A stretch of 50,232 nt of DNA, taken from assembly GCA_016710365.1 (NCBI GenBank), contig JADJVW010000038.1, forward strand, positions 1 to 50,232, in the 5' to 3' direction. The notes under the pieces are model-generated. The model was given only the letters and a program-made list of their open reading frames with translations. It was not told the origin of the DNA and did no database searches. Positions 39,501 through 48,120 of the stretch are shown piece after piece (the stretch's first letter is position 1; each line of letters begins with the position of its first letter). Position numbers and translations under genes: made by a program. The stretch is from Candidatus Caldilinea saccharophila. Lineage in GTDB: Bacteria; Chloroflexota; Anaerolineae; Caldilineales; Caldilineaceae.

Positions 39501-40100
39501 CTAGCGTGACTGCTCATACAGAAGTGTGCGCAGCGTCGCAACCGCGCGATATTGCAACGCTTTGATGGCGCCTTCGGTGCGGTTCATCATGGATGCCACC
39601 TCACTGATGCTGTAGCCTTCCAGGAAGCGCAAACTGACCACCTCCGCCTGTTCATCGGTAAGACGCCGAATGGCGGCGCGCAGCCTCTCGGCTTCGAGCG
39701 TGTGTTCCACGGTGACTGCGGGGTTGTGCTCCTCGGGCGCAGTTGGCGACGCTTCCTCAATATCCACTGAGCCTTGCCTCCCCCTTCGTCGATAATGGTC
39801 GATCACAAGGTTATGTGCAATTCTGTATAGCCACCCGGAAAAGGAACTGTGCCAGGCCTTCTGGTCGCGGATCGATTCCAACATTTTGAGAAAAACCTGC
39901 GCCGTAAAATCTTCGGCCAGAGCTTCCTCCCCGGTGCGTCGATAAATATAGTTAAAGATCTTGGCCTCGTAGCGGTCGTACAATTCGCCGAGCGCAGCAT
40001 CGTCATATTGCATGGCAGCCGCCAGCAATACGTCTTCGCTTGCCTCAGAGACAGGCGTGGCTTCGGTAATACGACTTGAGTGCGAGCGCCCTTTGAGCAT
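39501..40100 (-). CDS. ECF-type RNA polymerase sigma factor
   Basis: 199 residues. Region 2 includes ALGELYDRYEAKIFNYIYRR, FTAQVFLKML and WLYRIAHNLVIDHYRR; region 4 has LTDEQAEVVSLRFLEGYSIS and a helix-turn-helix (EVASMMNRTEGAIKALQYRA). There are no regions 1.1 or 3, as in extracytoplasmic function sigma factors. The gene is followed by a membrane protein gene, the usual arrangement with a regulator. An 18-nt palindrome lies 54-71 nt upstream of the start. Confidence 0.92.
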   Translation of the reverse strand: MLKGRSHSSRITEATPVSEASEDVLLAAAMQYDDAALGELYDRYEAKIFNYIYRRTGEEALAEDFTAQVFLKMLESIRDQKAWHSSFSGWLYRIAHNLVIDHYRRRGRQGSVDIEEASPTAPEEHNPAVTVEHTLEAERLRAAIRRLTDEQAEVVSLRFLEGYSISEVASMMNRTEGAIKALQYRAVATLRTLLYEQSR

Positions 40101-40153
40101 GATGACGATAATGGTCAGGAAAAATGACGGTCAATTTTGCAGGTCGGGCCATC

Positions 40154-40171
40154 CGTGTGCGTACGCACACG
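40154..40171. promoter_or_regulatory. Perfect 18-nt palindrome upstream of the sigma factor gene
   Basis: CGTGTGCGTACGCACACG is fully self-complementary without a loop, more like a protein-binding operator than a terminator. It lies between the end of the phosphatidyltransferase gene and the start of the sigma factor gene. No T run follows in the minus direction. Confidence 0.5.
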
Positions 40172-40202
40172 TGAACCTGTAAGTTTTTGACATGCCCCAG
40201 GC

Positions 40203-40786
40203 TTACCGCCCGGCATTGGTCTTGCGATAGACATCAACAATGCGCTGCACTGCGGTGAGATTGGTGAAAAGCGCTAATATCCACAAAACCGGCGCCATCC
40301 AGCCGGTTAGCAGCCCGATGATCAGCACGACAATCCGTTCCGTGCGCTGGAAAAAACCTTCCTTGCACTCGATGCCAACTGCTTCGGCGTGCGCGTATAG
40401 CTCACCATCAGAGAGCCAACCAGGGTGGCGGCCAACAACAGCACCTGCATCCTGCCGTCCGGCTGCGCCGTGTAGAAAAACATCAATCCGATCAGGGTCA
40501 CAGCCTCCGAATAGCGATCCAGCGCGCTGTCGAGGAAGGCGCCAAAAATGGTGACCTGGTCGCTGTGGCGCGCCAGCGCGCCGTCGAGCGTATCGAAAAG
40601 TGCGGCAAAGATAAGCAGCACCCCTCCGCTGAACAGATTGCCGGTGGCAAGAATGGCTGCCAACGTCAACGTGAGCATGAACCCGATCAAGGTTAAAGCA
40701 TTGGGGCTGATGCCGGTCGCTTCAAGCCCACGAGCGATGTGAGTAAGCGGGGTGGAGATCCAGCCACGTCCGTATTTTGAAAGCAT
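40203..40786 (-). CDS. CDP-alcohol phosphatidyltransferase (one frameshift)
   Basis: About 194 residues after repair near 40400. A membrane enzyme transferring a phosphatidyl group from CDP-diacylglycerol to an alcohol. The catalytic motif DGALARHSDQVTIFGAFLDS continuing to ALD fits D-G-x2-A-R-x8-G-x3-D-x3-D. Several hydrophobic segments are visible, and the C-terminal part (RIVVLIIGLLTGWMAPVLWI) is in the shifted frame. Neither frame alone covers the protein. Related enzymes make phosphatidylglycerol phosphate or phosphatidylinositol phosphate; the alcohol cannot be named from sequence. Confidence 0.82.
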
Positions 40787-41150
40787 GGTTGCCTGCTTAT
40801 GGAAGCACGATGGTTGCACCTGGCTCAGGGACAGTCACATTTGGCAGTGAACGTCACCCTCGGTCACAGATGGCGAATACGCCAATGAGGAATGATGTTA
40901 CCCTGTTGGCCGTGATGCGTCAAACATCGACGGGTTTACGGGTGTGTCGCAAAATGTGGGCGGGGACGCGGCCAACACGACAGATTGGTTGACAAGAGTT
41001 GGAGTTTCTTGAAAGAACACCAAGCCCGCAAAAAAATTCCCTTCTCTGCGGGCTTGGTGGCTAACTTCCTGGCAATAATTTTGTACTTTCTCAGGTGACA
41101 GTCACCGATGGAAGCGCCTGTCGCCTCTGAATGAGGAAAGTTCGACAATC
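40787..41150. repeat. Gene-free stretch with hairpins (GTGACAGTCAC and CACCAAGCCCGCA types)
   Basis: About 360 bases without a supported gene. CACCAAGCCCGCA (41018-41030) pairs perfectly with 41047-41059 over a 16-nt loop. GGTGACAGTCACC (41095-41107) is a palindrome around one central base. A GACAGTCAC partial copy is at about 40828-40836. These match repeat types seen elsewhere in the window. Confidence 0.6.
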
Positions 41151-41471
41151 TCACTTGCCGAGCATATACAGCAGCATGCGCATGGGGCTCTGCGCCTGTA
41201 CACTGTGTGGCAGGTTGGGCGCCATGCGAATCAGCGTGCCGGCGCTGGCATCGATGGCCTCGCCGCCCAGTGTGATCAAGGCGCTGCCGTCGATCACGTG
41301 GATCAGCGCCTCTCGCGTCGAGGTATGTTCGGTCAACTCCTGGCCCGGCGCAAAGGCAAAGAGCACGACGCGCACGCTGCCGCTGGTATAGATCGTCTTG
41401 CTGACAATGCTGTCCGCCGGCGCTTCCAGCGTCTCCTGGAGGGCGGTGAGTAATGTAAATTGTTCGTTCAT
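41151..41471 (-). CDS. Single-domain cupin protein
   Basis: 106 residues from the second of two adjacent ATGs (41471), which gives a better distance to AGGAG. A small beta-barrel: LFAFAPGQELTEHTSTREAL is the first cupin motif (with one His and Glu in usual positions) and GTLIRMAPNLPHSVQA the second, with a metal-ligand His. LLYMLGK is the end. No catalytic function can be assigned. It follows the protoglobin-MoaD gene across a GAGATTGG repeat. Confidence 0.8.
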   Translation of the reverse strand: MNEQFTLLTALQETLEAPADSIVSKTIYTSGSVRVVLFAFAPGQELTEHTSTREALIHVIDGSALITLGGEAIDASAGTLIRMAPNLPHSVQAQSPMRMLLYMLGK

Positions 41472-41483
41472 CATTTCTCCTAA

Positions 41484-41587
41484 AAGGGAGAGATTTGGAG
41501 AATAGAGATTGGAGATTGGGAACGGCGACGCTATCCCTACCCCAATCTCTTAATCTCCAATCTCTTAATCTCTAAAACCTCATCTCC
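41484..41587 (-). repeat. GAGATTGG/GAGATTAAG hairpin between protoglobin-MoaD and cupin genes
   Basis: On the minus strand GAGATTAAGAGATTGG units follow the TGA stop, then an about 20-nt spacer, then CCAATCTC-type units forming the second arm. The purine-rich arm is transcribed first. The last codons of the upstream gene (GGG AGA TGA) are already repeat-like. Confidence 0.8.
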
Positions 41588-42528
41588 CCGGCGGGAAAAC
41601 ATGAATCTCGTCACCAGGGTTCAATGCCACGGCTGGGCCGCCGATGTAGCTGATATCCTTGCCGTTGAGCAGCACGCGCCACATCGGCTTCACGGCGTAG
41701 ACACGATTGACGGTGAGCCAGGGCGTGCCGTGGCTGTCCACCCGCTCCCCATCCGCCCAGGCCACGTCAAAGACTTCCGCGCGGCTTTGCGGATAGTAGT
41801 TAAAAAACTTGCGCAGCCCAGTTTCCACAGTCGCCCCGCGATCCACATGAATGGTCACCTGCTGGGCGCCGGTCACAGTGCGCATCCGCCCGAAGAGCAC
41901 AAACGGCACGCTAAAGTCACCGCGGTCAAGCGCCAGCGCGGTCTGATACCCCATCAGCATCAAATGAAGGTGCAGGGTGAGCACCTTGTTCCAGCCGGCC
42001 AGCGCCCAGCGGCGCCAGGGCGTGGCCGGGCATCTCTTCCATGATAAAGCGGGCAAAGGTGGCGTTGACCAGGCTGATCGAGCCGGTGACATAGATCGGC
42101 GGCACGTGGGCGCGCCGCGGGCCGTGGGCGGCATGAAGCTTGCCGGCGCGAAAAAGGTAATGAGCGAAATCGGCGCTGAAATCCATCCCCAGCAGTCGCG
42201 CCAGCCATACCGTGAAGAAGCGGCGCCGTTCAGACAGATGCGCAGGATCCGCGCCATTTTCCCAGCCGAGAATGGCGGCAGTCTCGTGATTGTGCAGCAG
42301 ATAGTCGTAGGTGGCGACGACCAGTTCGTGGCCGCGGCGAAAGAGCGCCTCGACGGTGCTGAGCATCGCGTCCATTTCCGCGTCGCTAAGCGCCACGAAC
42401 TCGCGCATGCGCGCCCATTCTGCTTCAGGCAACGGCTCCAACCCATCAAGTTGCCAGCGTTCGGGGTTGCCGAAGCCATTCAAACCGGCAAATGGGTTGT
42501 GGCTGTGTTCGGTCTCAGTTGCGTGCAT
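41580..42528 (-). CDS. Protoglobin fused to a MoaD/ThiS-like beta-grasp domain (one frameshift)
   Basis: About 315 residues after repair near 42007, where one G too many sits in a GGG run (ALAPLALAGWNKVLTLHLHL restored). Residues about 40-205 look like a globin-coupled-sensor/protoglobin fold: ALSDAEMDAMLSTVEALFRR, YLLHNHETAAILGW, the probable proximal heme His in FRAGKLHAAHG, and NKVLTLHLHLMLMGY as the last helix. Residues about 212-315 resemble MoaD: VLFGRMRTVTGAQQVTI, VETGLRKFFNYYP, RVLLNGKDISYIGG, LNPGDEIHVFPPGR. The terminal Gly-Gly needed for sulfur transfer is absent. It lies downstream of the nos genes between two cupins. Heme, O2 or NO sensing is inference. Confidence 0.72.
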
Positions 42529-42556
42529 ACCTGCCCTCCTTCTGCTCGTTCCGTCA

Positions 42557-42964
42557 CTATCCGATCCAGCGCGTCATCCGTTTGCGGATCGCACGCCCGA
42601 TCAGCTTGCCGAGATGGCGCGGGTAGACGCGCTCCTGGCAGGTGATGCGCAGCGTCCAGAGCGCCTCCGACTCATTGTGCAGGCTGTGTGCGCTGCCCGC
42701 GGGCACAAAGACGCAGCGGCCGGGCGCGCTGACGACGGATCTTCCATCCACTTCGATGATGCCTTCACCTTCGAGTATATCGAACAGTTCATGCTTGTTT
42801 TCGTGCGCGTGGGATTCAATGGCGCCGCCGGGCGGCACCACCAGTAGATAAGCGTGCAGTTCCTCACCGGCAAACAAGCGCACCAGTTGCACATCGCGCG
42901 CGTGGACATTTCGATAGCTGAAAACGTTGATCTGGCCGGCTTGCAGTGTCTCTAGTTCCATCAT
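42557..42964 (-). CDS. Cupin-domain protein
   Basis: 135 residues. LLVVPPGGAIESHAHENKHE supplies three His and a Glu of a canonical cupin metal site, and CVFVPAGSAHSLHNES the fourth His. EGEGIIEVDGRSVV lies between. The C-terminal tail is basic (RKRMTRWIG). The metal site is more complete than in the second cupin at 41151. It lies 28 nt upstream of the protoglobin-MoaD gene and 100 nt after the cytochrome gene, across a hairpin. The function is unknown. Confidence 0.85.
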   Translation of the reverse strand: MMELETLQAGQINVFSYRNVHARDVQLVRLFAGEELHAYLLVVPPGGAIESHAHENKHELFDILEGEGIIEVDGRSVVSAPGRCVFVPAGSAHSLHNESEALWTLRITCQERVYPRHLGKLIGRAIRKRMTRWIG

Positions 42965-43000
42965 GAATTATCTTCGTTGCTAATGTTCTCGCTTCAGCCC

Positions 43001-43047
43001 GCATCACGAAGGCAGCGTCAATACCAGTGACGCGGCCTTCGTGATGC
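43001..43047 (-). repeat. Hairpin with 13-bp plus 6-bp stem after the cytochrome c gene
   Basis: GCATCACGAAGGC (43001-43013) pairs with 43035-43047 and GCGTCA (43015-43020) with TGACGC (43028-43033), a strong stem just after the stop of the cytochrome gene. No T run follows in the direction of transcription, so termination is uncertain. Confidence 0.75.
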
Positions 43048-43063
43048 GCAGCCAGGCAGCCTG

Positions 43064-43501
43064 TTACTGTTGGTGAATCGAACGGACGTAGGCGACGATG
43101 TCCACGATCTCCTGCTCAGACATGGCCGGGTTGCCGCCTTTGGGAGGCATGGAAACGCCGGTCGTGTTGAGCGGATCGCCCGCATCACGGCCTGTTTTGA
43201 TAAACTCGACCAATTGTGCGTCGCTCTGTGTCGCCACCCATTCACTGGTGGTCAGGTCTTTGCCCAAGCCGGTGACGCCCTTAGCGTCCGGCCCATGACA
43301 GGCGATACAGATCATAGAGTAGATCTTGGCGCCGTTGGCGGCATCGCCGGCCGGTGCGGCTGCTACTACTTCCGCCGCCGTCGGTTCCACCGCTGCCGGC
43401 GCCGGTGTTGCGGTCGCTTCCGGCTTATCGTCGCCGCCACACGCTGCCAACGCCATGATCGACAGCACAAGGATCGTCACTAGCATAACTCGCTTAAACA
43501 T
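43064..43501 (-). CDS. Lipoprotein cytochrome c of the nos cluster
   Basis: 145 residues from the second of two ATGs, which best fits GGAGGAG. Lipoprotein signal with the lipidation Cys21 in IMALAACGG, then a Pro/Ala/Thr linker, and one class I cytochrome c domain: heme motif CIACH (Cys65, Cys68, His69) and axial Met118 in GVSMPPKGG. It should be anchored outside the membrane and could deliver electrons to NosZ, as NosC-type cytochromes are thought to do. The position after nosL supports this; the exact partner is inferred. Confidence 0.85.
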   Translation of the reverse strand: MFKRVMLVTILVLSIMALAACGGDDKPEATATPAPAAVEPTAAEVVAAAPAGDAANGAKIYSMICIACHGPDAKGVTGLGKDLTTSEWVATQSDAQLVEFIKTGRDAGDPLNTTGVSMPPKGGNPAMSEQEIVDIVAYVRSIHQQ

Positions 43502-43540
43502 CATTCACTCCTCCAAAAAATTGTCGAATAAATTTGTAAA

Positions 43541-43637
43541 GAAGGGGAGAGGGAAGACAAGGAATAAGGGGAGACAAGGAGAAGAAGAGAAAGATTGATT
43601 TCCACCCTGTCTCCTTGTCTCCCCCTCTCCCTGTCTT

Positions 43638-43657
<20 letters not shown>
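43541..43657 (-). repeat. GGGGAGACAAGGA hairpin between nosL and cytochrome c genes
   Basis: On the minus strand the nosL end (GGAGATTAG) runs into GACAGGGAGAGGGGGAGACA and AGGAGACAGGG, followed after a short spacer by TCTCCTTGTCTCCCC and TCTTCCCTCTCCCC, which are complementary. The stop TAG of nosL lies inside the repeat. Confidence 0.85.
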
Positions 43658-44102
<445 letters not shown>

Positions 44103-44153
44103 ACGTTTCTCACCCATCAAACTTTGCATTGTGAACTGACAATTGTGACTTGC

Positions 44154-44195
44154 GCCGCCCCTCGCAACTCGCCCCTCGCAACTCGCAACTCTCTA
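44154..44195 (-). repeat. Heptamer array between nosY and nosL
   Basis: On the plus strand: GCCGCCC, CTCGCAA, CTCGCCC, CTCGCAA, CTCGCAA, CTCTCTA, six consecutive 7-nt units beginning in the nosY stop codon region. The period is exact although single bases vary. Confidence 0.85.
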
Positions 44196-45023
44196 CAGAT
44201 CGCCGCGCAGATGAAAGCGCGCATACGCCGCCAGCGCCGGGATGACGATCCAGCACGCCGTCAACGCGAGAAAGACGCCGCGCAACTGCTCGCCATATTC
44301 CTGCATGGCATAGATGCCCGCGGGGCCGAGCAGGTCGAGCGTAGCGTTGATGTCGAGAATCGACGCCATTTTGAAAACCTGCAACGGGTTGAGCAGCGAC
44401 AGCCAAAGCAGTTGCTCCACCGGCAGCCGCATTGTAATCGCCGTGCCCATCAGCCCCAAATCGCCCAGAAAAACAAAGGTGAGCCACAGAAACAGCCCGA
44501 TCCCGATCGCAACGCCCGAGCGCTTGGTCAGCGCCGAGACGAGAAAGCCGACGCTAAGCATGGTCAGGCTGAGCAAAAAGGTCTGCCACACAAGGCTGAT
44601 GTAGGCCAGCGGTGAGCCGGCGCCACTGGCCAGCGCCAGCACGACGCCTGCAATGCCAAAGCCCAGCCCCAACGAGGCCAGCAGACTCAACGCCAGGCCG
44701 AGATATTTACCCGCAAAGACTTCGATGCGCGTGACCGGCTGCGCCAGCAGATAGGCCAGCGTGCCCTGCTCCTGCTCCTGCGCCAGGCTCTGCGCGCCGA
44801 CGGTGAGCGCCATCAGCGGGATGATGAGCAGCACCAGGTTGATCAGGCTGGCCGCGGTGCGGCCGAAGCCCGCAAAGCCGGCAATGCCCGCGCCTGCCAG
44901 CGACATATAGGAAAGCGCCAGCGACAACCCAATAAAGGCAATCGTGTAAAGTAAGAACCAGCGATTATGCAACGCATCGCGCAACTCTTTCTGCGCCAGC
45001 GGCCAAACAATATTTATATTCAT
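44193..45023 (-). CDS. nosY: ABC transporter permease NosY
   Basis: 276 residues, ABC-2 type with six hydrophobic segments. It opens with WPLAQKELRDALHNRWFLL, includes AQEQEQGTLAYLLAQPVTR, a motif typical of ABC-2 permeases, and ends FHLRGDL. With NosF it forms the transporter that supports NosD in copper-centre assembly of NosZ; the transported compound, probably sulfur-containing, is not settled. The start lies 3 nt after the nosF stop, so translation is probably coupled. Confidence 0.9.
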   Translation of the reverse strand: MNINIVWPLAQKELRDALHNRWFLLYTIAFIGLSLALSYMSLAGAGIAGFAGFGRTAASLINLVLLIIPLMALTVGAQSLAQEQEQGTLAYLLAQPVTRIEVFAGKYLGLALSLLASLGLGFGIAGVVLALASGAGSPLAYISLVWQTFLLSLTMLSVGFLVSALTKRSGVAIGIGLFLWLTFVFLGDLGLMGTAITMRLPVEQLLWLSLLNPLQVFKMASILDINATLDLLGPAGIYAMQEYGEQLRGVFLALTACWIVIPALAAYARFHLRGDL

Positions 45024-45026
45024 AGC

Positions 45027-45878
45027 TTATTCCATCTCAAAATCGATCACCTCGATGTCGGCGCGGCCCAGCACGTGGATGGGGCGCGCCTTTTCACCGT
45101 GGGCAACGTCGACAATTACGCCGATGCCGTTGCGGCGCACGGCCAGCCCGTCATCGCGCAGGATCGCCAGCGCGTGGTCGAGCTGATCGCCAGGCACCAC
45201 GAACTTGACCTGCGTGCGTAGGCCGATGCGCTGCGCCAGCGCGCTCGACGGGCAGGTGAATTGCAACTGACCTTGCTCCATCACGGCGACCTCGTCGGCC
45301 AGCGTTTCGACCTCTTCGATGCGATGCGAGGTGAAGACGATCGTCTTGCCAGCTTGCTTGACTTGCGTGAGCAGTTGCAGAAGTTGGCTGCGCGCGGCGG
45401 TGTCGAGGTTGGAGGTCGGCTCATCCATCACCAGCACGGGCGGGTCCGCCAGCAGCGCCAACCCGAGCGCCAGCCGCTGCTTCATGCCGCCGGAAAGCGC
45501 GCCCACCGGCTTGGCTTGATGTTCGGCCAACCCCACCTGTTCGAGCACCGGCGCAATATGCGTGCGCGGCGCACCTCTGAGACGAGCATAGAACTCGGCC
45601 ATGTCAAAGGTAGTCATTTCCTTGTAAAAGGCTAACTCTTGCGGCACATAGCCAATGCGCTGACGCGCCGCACGGCCCTGGCGTCGCACGTCGCAGCCAT
45701 CCACTGTGATCTGCCCATCAAAACGCAGCAGACCAAGCAGACATTTGATCACGGTCGTCTTGCCTGCGCCGTTGACGCCCCACAGCGCCACCGCGCCCTG
45801 CGCCGGCACATGCAGCGTCAAGTGATCGACGGCGGTAAATTTTCCATAACGTTTCGTGAGATCAACAAACTCAATCAT
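45027..45878 (-). CDS. nosF: ABC transporter ATPase NosF
   Basis: 283 residues from ATG 45878. Walker A WGVNGAGKTTVIK, Q loop YVPQELAFYKEM, signature LSGGMKQRLALGLALL, Walker B PVLVMDEPTSNLD and the switch His in VFTSHRIEEVE. The C-terminal 70 residues form the extra domain common in NosF-like ATPases. It powers NosY; the two face NosD outside. The start is 21 nt after the nosD stop. Confidence 0.93.
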   Translation of the reverse strand: MIEFVDLTKRYGKFTAVDHLTLHVPAQGAVALWGVNGAGKTTVIKCLLGLLRFDGQITVDGCDVRRQGRAARQRIGYVPQELAFYKEMTTFDMAEFYARLRGAPRTHIAPVLEQVGLAEHQAKPVGALSGGMKQRLALGLALLADPPVLVMDEPTSNLDTAARSQLLQLLTQVKQAGKTIVFTSHRIEEVETLADEVAVMEQGQLQFTCPSSALAQRIGLRTQVKFVVPGDQLDHALAILRDDGLAVRRNGIGVIVDVAHGEKARPIHVLGRADIEVIDFEME

Positions 45879-45898
45879 GATTGATTCCAAGCAATGTT

Positions 45899-47383
45899 TT
45901 AATCAGACAGGGTGGCCGTGGCGTCGGCGGATTTGCGCGGCAAGATGCGAGGCAGCCGTCTGTCGAGACGGAGGCCGGCAACCAGCACGCCACATGCCAG
46001 TAAAATCATCGCCAGGGCCGTGCCCAGATTGGCGGCCACGGGCGGCGCCTCCATGCCTGGCGCCGGCGGCAACGCGGGCGGCTGCGTCAACGGCGCCGGG
46101 TCGCTCATGCGCACCTGAGGCGCAAAAAGCGGAAAAGCTTTGGCAGCCAGGTCCAGCGCATCGCTGGCCGGGCTGAGTTGAAACAAGCGCAATTCCGGTC
46201 GTGTGCCCAACAGGCTGTCGAACAGACTCTTGCTGGTGTAGGGCAGGTCGCCGATGGCGTCGCCGTCGGCGTCGAAACCGGCGTAGTCGCTCCAGTAATT
46301 GCCACGCCCATCGACTGCCCACTCGTTGCGCATCAGATCGCCGCCGCCCGCCACGTTGACCTGTTCGCCGTTGTCGAGCAGGATGTTGTCCTGGAAACGA
46401 TTGCGCCGCGTGTTGGGCAGCAGTTCCAGCCCGATCTCGTTGTAGGCAAGGAGGTTGTTGCGATAGGTGACGGTCGTCTCCGGCTGCAGTGGTGAAGCAT
46501 CTGAGTAGACGCCCGCGCGATTGTTGACGATGCGATTGCCCTCCAGCAGCACGTCGCTGGCCTCCTTGAGACCGATGCCGTAGCCGCTCGGCCCGCGGTT
46601 GCTGTCAAGCAAATTCTGTCGCATCTCAAAAACGTTTCCGTACATCACATAGATGCCGACCGAATTGTCGCGGAAGATGTTGTACTCGATCAGATGATGA
46701 TCGGATTGCATTATGTGCAGCCCGTAGCGCCCGTTGGCGAAATCATTGTCGCGCACGATGCTGTAGGGTGAATACCAGAGGATGGCGTCGCGCGTGTCGC
46801 GCATCACGTTAGCCTCGATCAGCGTGCGCGGGCTGTAGAAAACCTTCAAGCCATCTCCGCGCCGTGAAATCGGCAAATCCATGCCGCGGATCGTGTTGCC
46901 GCGCACAACGCTGTCCGCTGCCTGCTGCAGATAGATGCCAAAGAGCGCATCCTCGATCCGGTTGTTTTCCAACACCGTATTGGCGCCGGTCGAACGAATG
47001 CCCGCATCCTCGCGGTCGAGCGAAATGCCCGTCCCGCGCACGACAAAGCCGCGCACTGTCACATCCGGCGCCTCGATCAAGATTACATCACCGCTGCCAT
47101 CGCCCTGAATCACCGGCCAGGCTTGCCCTTCCAGCGTCAACGGCTTGTCGATCAGCAGCGGCGCGTGATAGGTTCCGGCCGGTATTACCAGCGTGTCGCC
47201 AGGTGCGGCTGCATCGATCATCGCCTGCAGGCTGACATGACCGCACTGCGTGGTTTCCGGCAACGCCGTGCTCGTCGCGTCGGCTTGCGCCTGCAGGGGA
47301 AGCGCCTGGCCGAATGAGAGAAACAAGCTCACCATCAATAGAAGGATCGCCGTTCTCGCCCGCTTCAATGCCTTTGTCTGCAC
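45899..47383 (-). CDS. nosD: Periplasmic/extracytoplasmic copper-centre assembly protein NosD
   Basis: 494 residues from GTG 47383, chosen because AGGAG lies 7 nt upstream and it gives a clean signal peptide (QTKALKRARTAILLLMVSLF and on to LPLQAQA). The body is a right-handed beta-helix with many PbH1 repeats (for example NTVLENNRIEDALFGIYLQQ, NRIVNNRAGVYSD). A C-terminal membrane segment (ALAMILLACGVLVAGL) ends with a basic tail. NosD acts with NosF and NosY in maturing the CuZ site of NosZ. The open frame runs upstream into the nosB-like gene only because of an indel there. Confidence 0.92.
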   Translation of the reverse strand: MQTKALKRARTAILLLMVSLFLSFGQALPLQAQADATSTALPETTQCGHVSLQAMIDAAAPGDTLVIPAGTYHAPLLIDKPLTLEGQAWPVIQGDGSGDVILIEAPDVTVRGFVVRGTGISLDREDAGIRSTGANTVLENNRIEDALFGIYLQQAADSVVRGNTIRGMDLPISRRGDGLKVFYSPRTLIEANVMRDTRDAILWYSPYSIVRDNDFANGRYGLHIMQSDHHLIEYNIFRDNSVGIYVMYGNVFEMRQNLLDSNRGPSGYGIGLKEASDVLLEGNRIVNNRAGVYSDASPLQPETTVTYRNNLLAYNEIGLELLPNTRRNRFQDNILLDNGEQVNVAGGGDLMRNEWAVDGRGNYWSDYAGFDADGDAIGDLPYTSKSLFDSLLGTRPELRLFQLSPASDALDLAAKAFPLFAPQVRMSDPAPLTQPPALPPAPGMEAPPVAANLGTALAMILLACGVLVAGLRLDRRLPRILPRKSADATATLSD

Positions 47384-47402
47384 CGCACCACTCCTGACTG
47401 AC

Positions 47403-47425
47403 CACAATTCACAATTCACAATTCG
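47403..47425 (-). repeat. Triplicate heptamer between nosB-like gene and nosD
   Basis: CACAATT occurs three times in tandem (47403-47423 on the plus strand; AATTGTG in the transcript). It begins about 10 nt after the stop of the upstream gene and sits just before the nosD ribosome binding site. Confidence 0.85.
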
Positions 47426-47433
47426 TAGCGTCA

Positions 47434-48102
47434 TCAACCCGCCTGACCCAACTCCTGCTCCTGCGCCTCCACCAGCGGCTTGTACGCGACGATGAAAGAA
47501 CAGCCCCACCAGGATCAACCCTGACGCCCACAGCGACAGCCAGAATCCACTCAACAGCCGGGGCACAGTGCTGAATTGCGCAATCGTCCCCGTCCACAGC
47601 ACCGGCGGGATAAAGGGATCCACACTGCTGGAAAGCGCCGCGGTCGGGTCTAGATTCAGCCCAAAATTGGCAAGCCAGAACTGCAAGTCCACTAAAAAGA
47701 AGACCGGCAGCAGCAGCGCCGGCAGCGCCAGCAGTGCGGCCCACCGGCTATGCACGAATGCTGCCGCCAGGATCAACATTGCCAGCGCAATGATGCCAAA
47801 AACCGAAATCGACTGCTCAAAGACAGCCGCTTCCGACAGCGGACGCATCCCGATGTAATGGTTCAACCCGTCGATCTCGTGGACGTCGCCGGTCATCCGG
47901 TTGACGTAGGCAGTGACGTAAAGTCCCGCCGGATACTGCGGCGCATTCAGTTTTAAGCGCCACCACGGTCGCTGGATCGAAATGATCAGCAACACCGCAG
48001 CCGCCACAAAGAGCAGCGTAGGAATGATGTATCGCGCGCTGTTCGCTTTGAAATCGTCGGCCGGAATACGCGGCCTAAAATTTTATCAATTTCGCCAGAC
48101 AT
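47434..48102 (-). CDS. nosB: NosB-like membrane protein of the nos cluster (two frameshifts)
   Basis: About 222 residues after repair. It starts MSGEIDKILGRVFRP at ATG 48102 with AAAGGA upstream. The frame changes near 48033 (a CG pair in CGCGCG) to ARYIIPTLLFVAAAVLLI, and near 47492 so that it ends FFIVAYKPLVEAQEQELGQA. Four to five hydrophobic segments are visible, with a soluble loop after the first (PQYPAGLYVTAYVNRMTGDV) that contains HEIDGLNHYIGM. Clade II nos clusters such as that of Wolinella have a membrane protein NosB directly after nosZ; position and topology support this name. Its role is unknown. Confidence 0.65.
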
Positions 48103-48120
48103 CGTTTGCGTCCTTTGGTT

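Noticed and set aside
40936..41154. 72-codon minus-strand frame in the 40787-41150 gap
   Set aside because: It spans hairpin repeats, lacks a ribosome binding site and resembles no protein.
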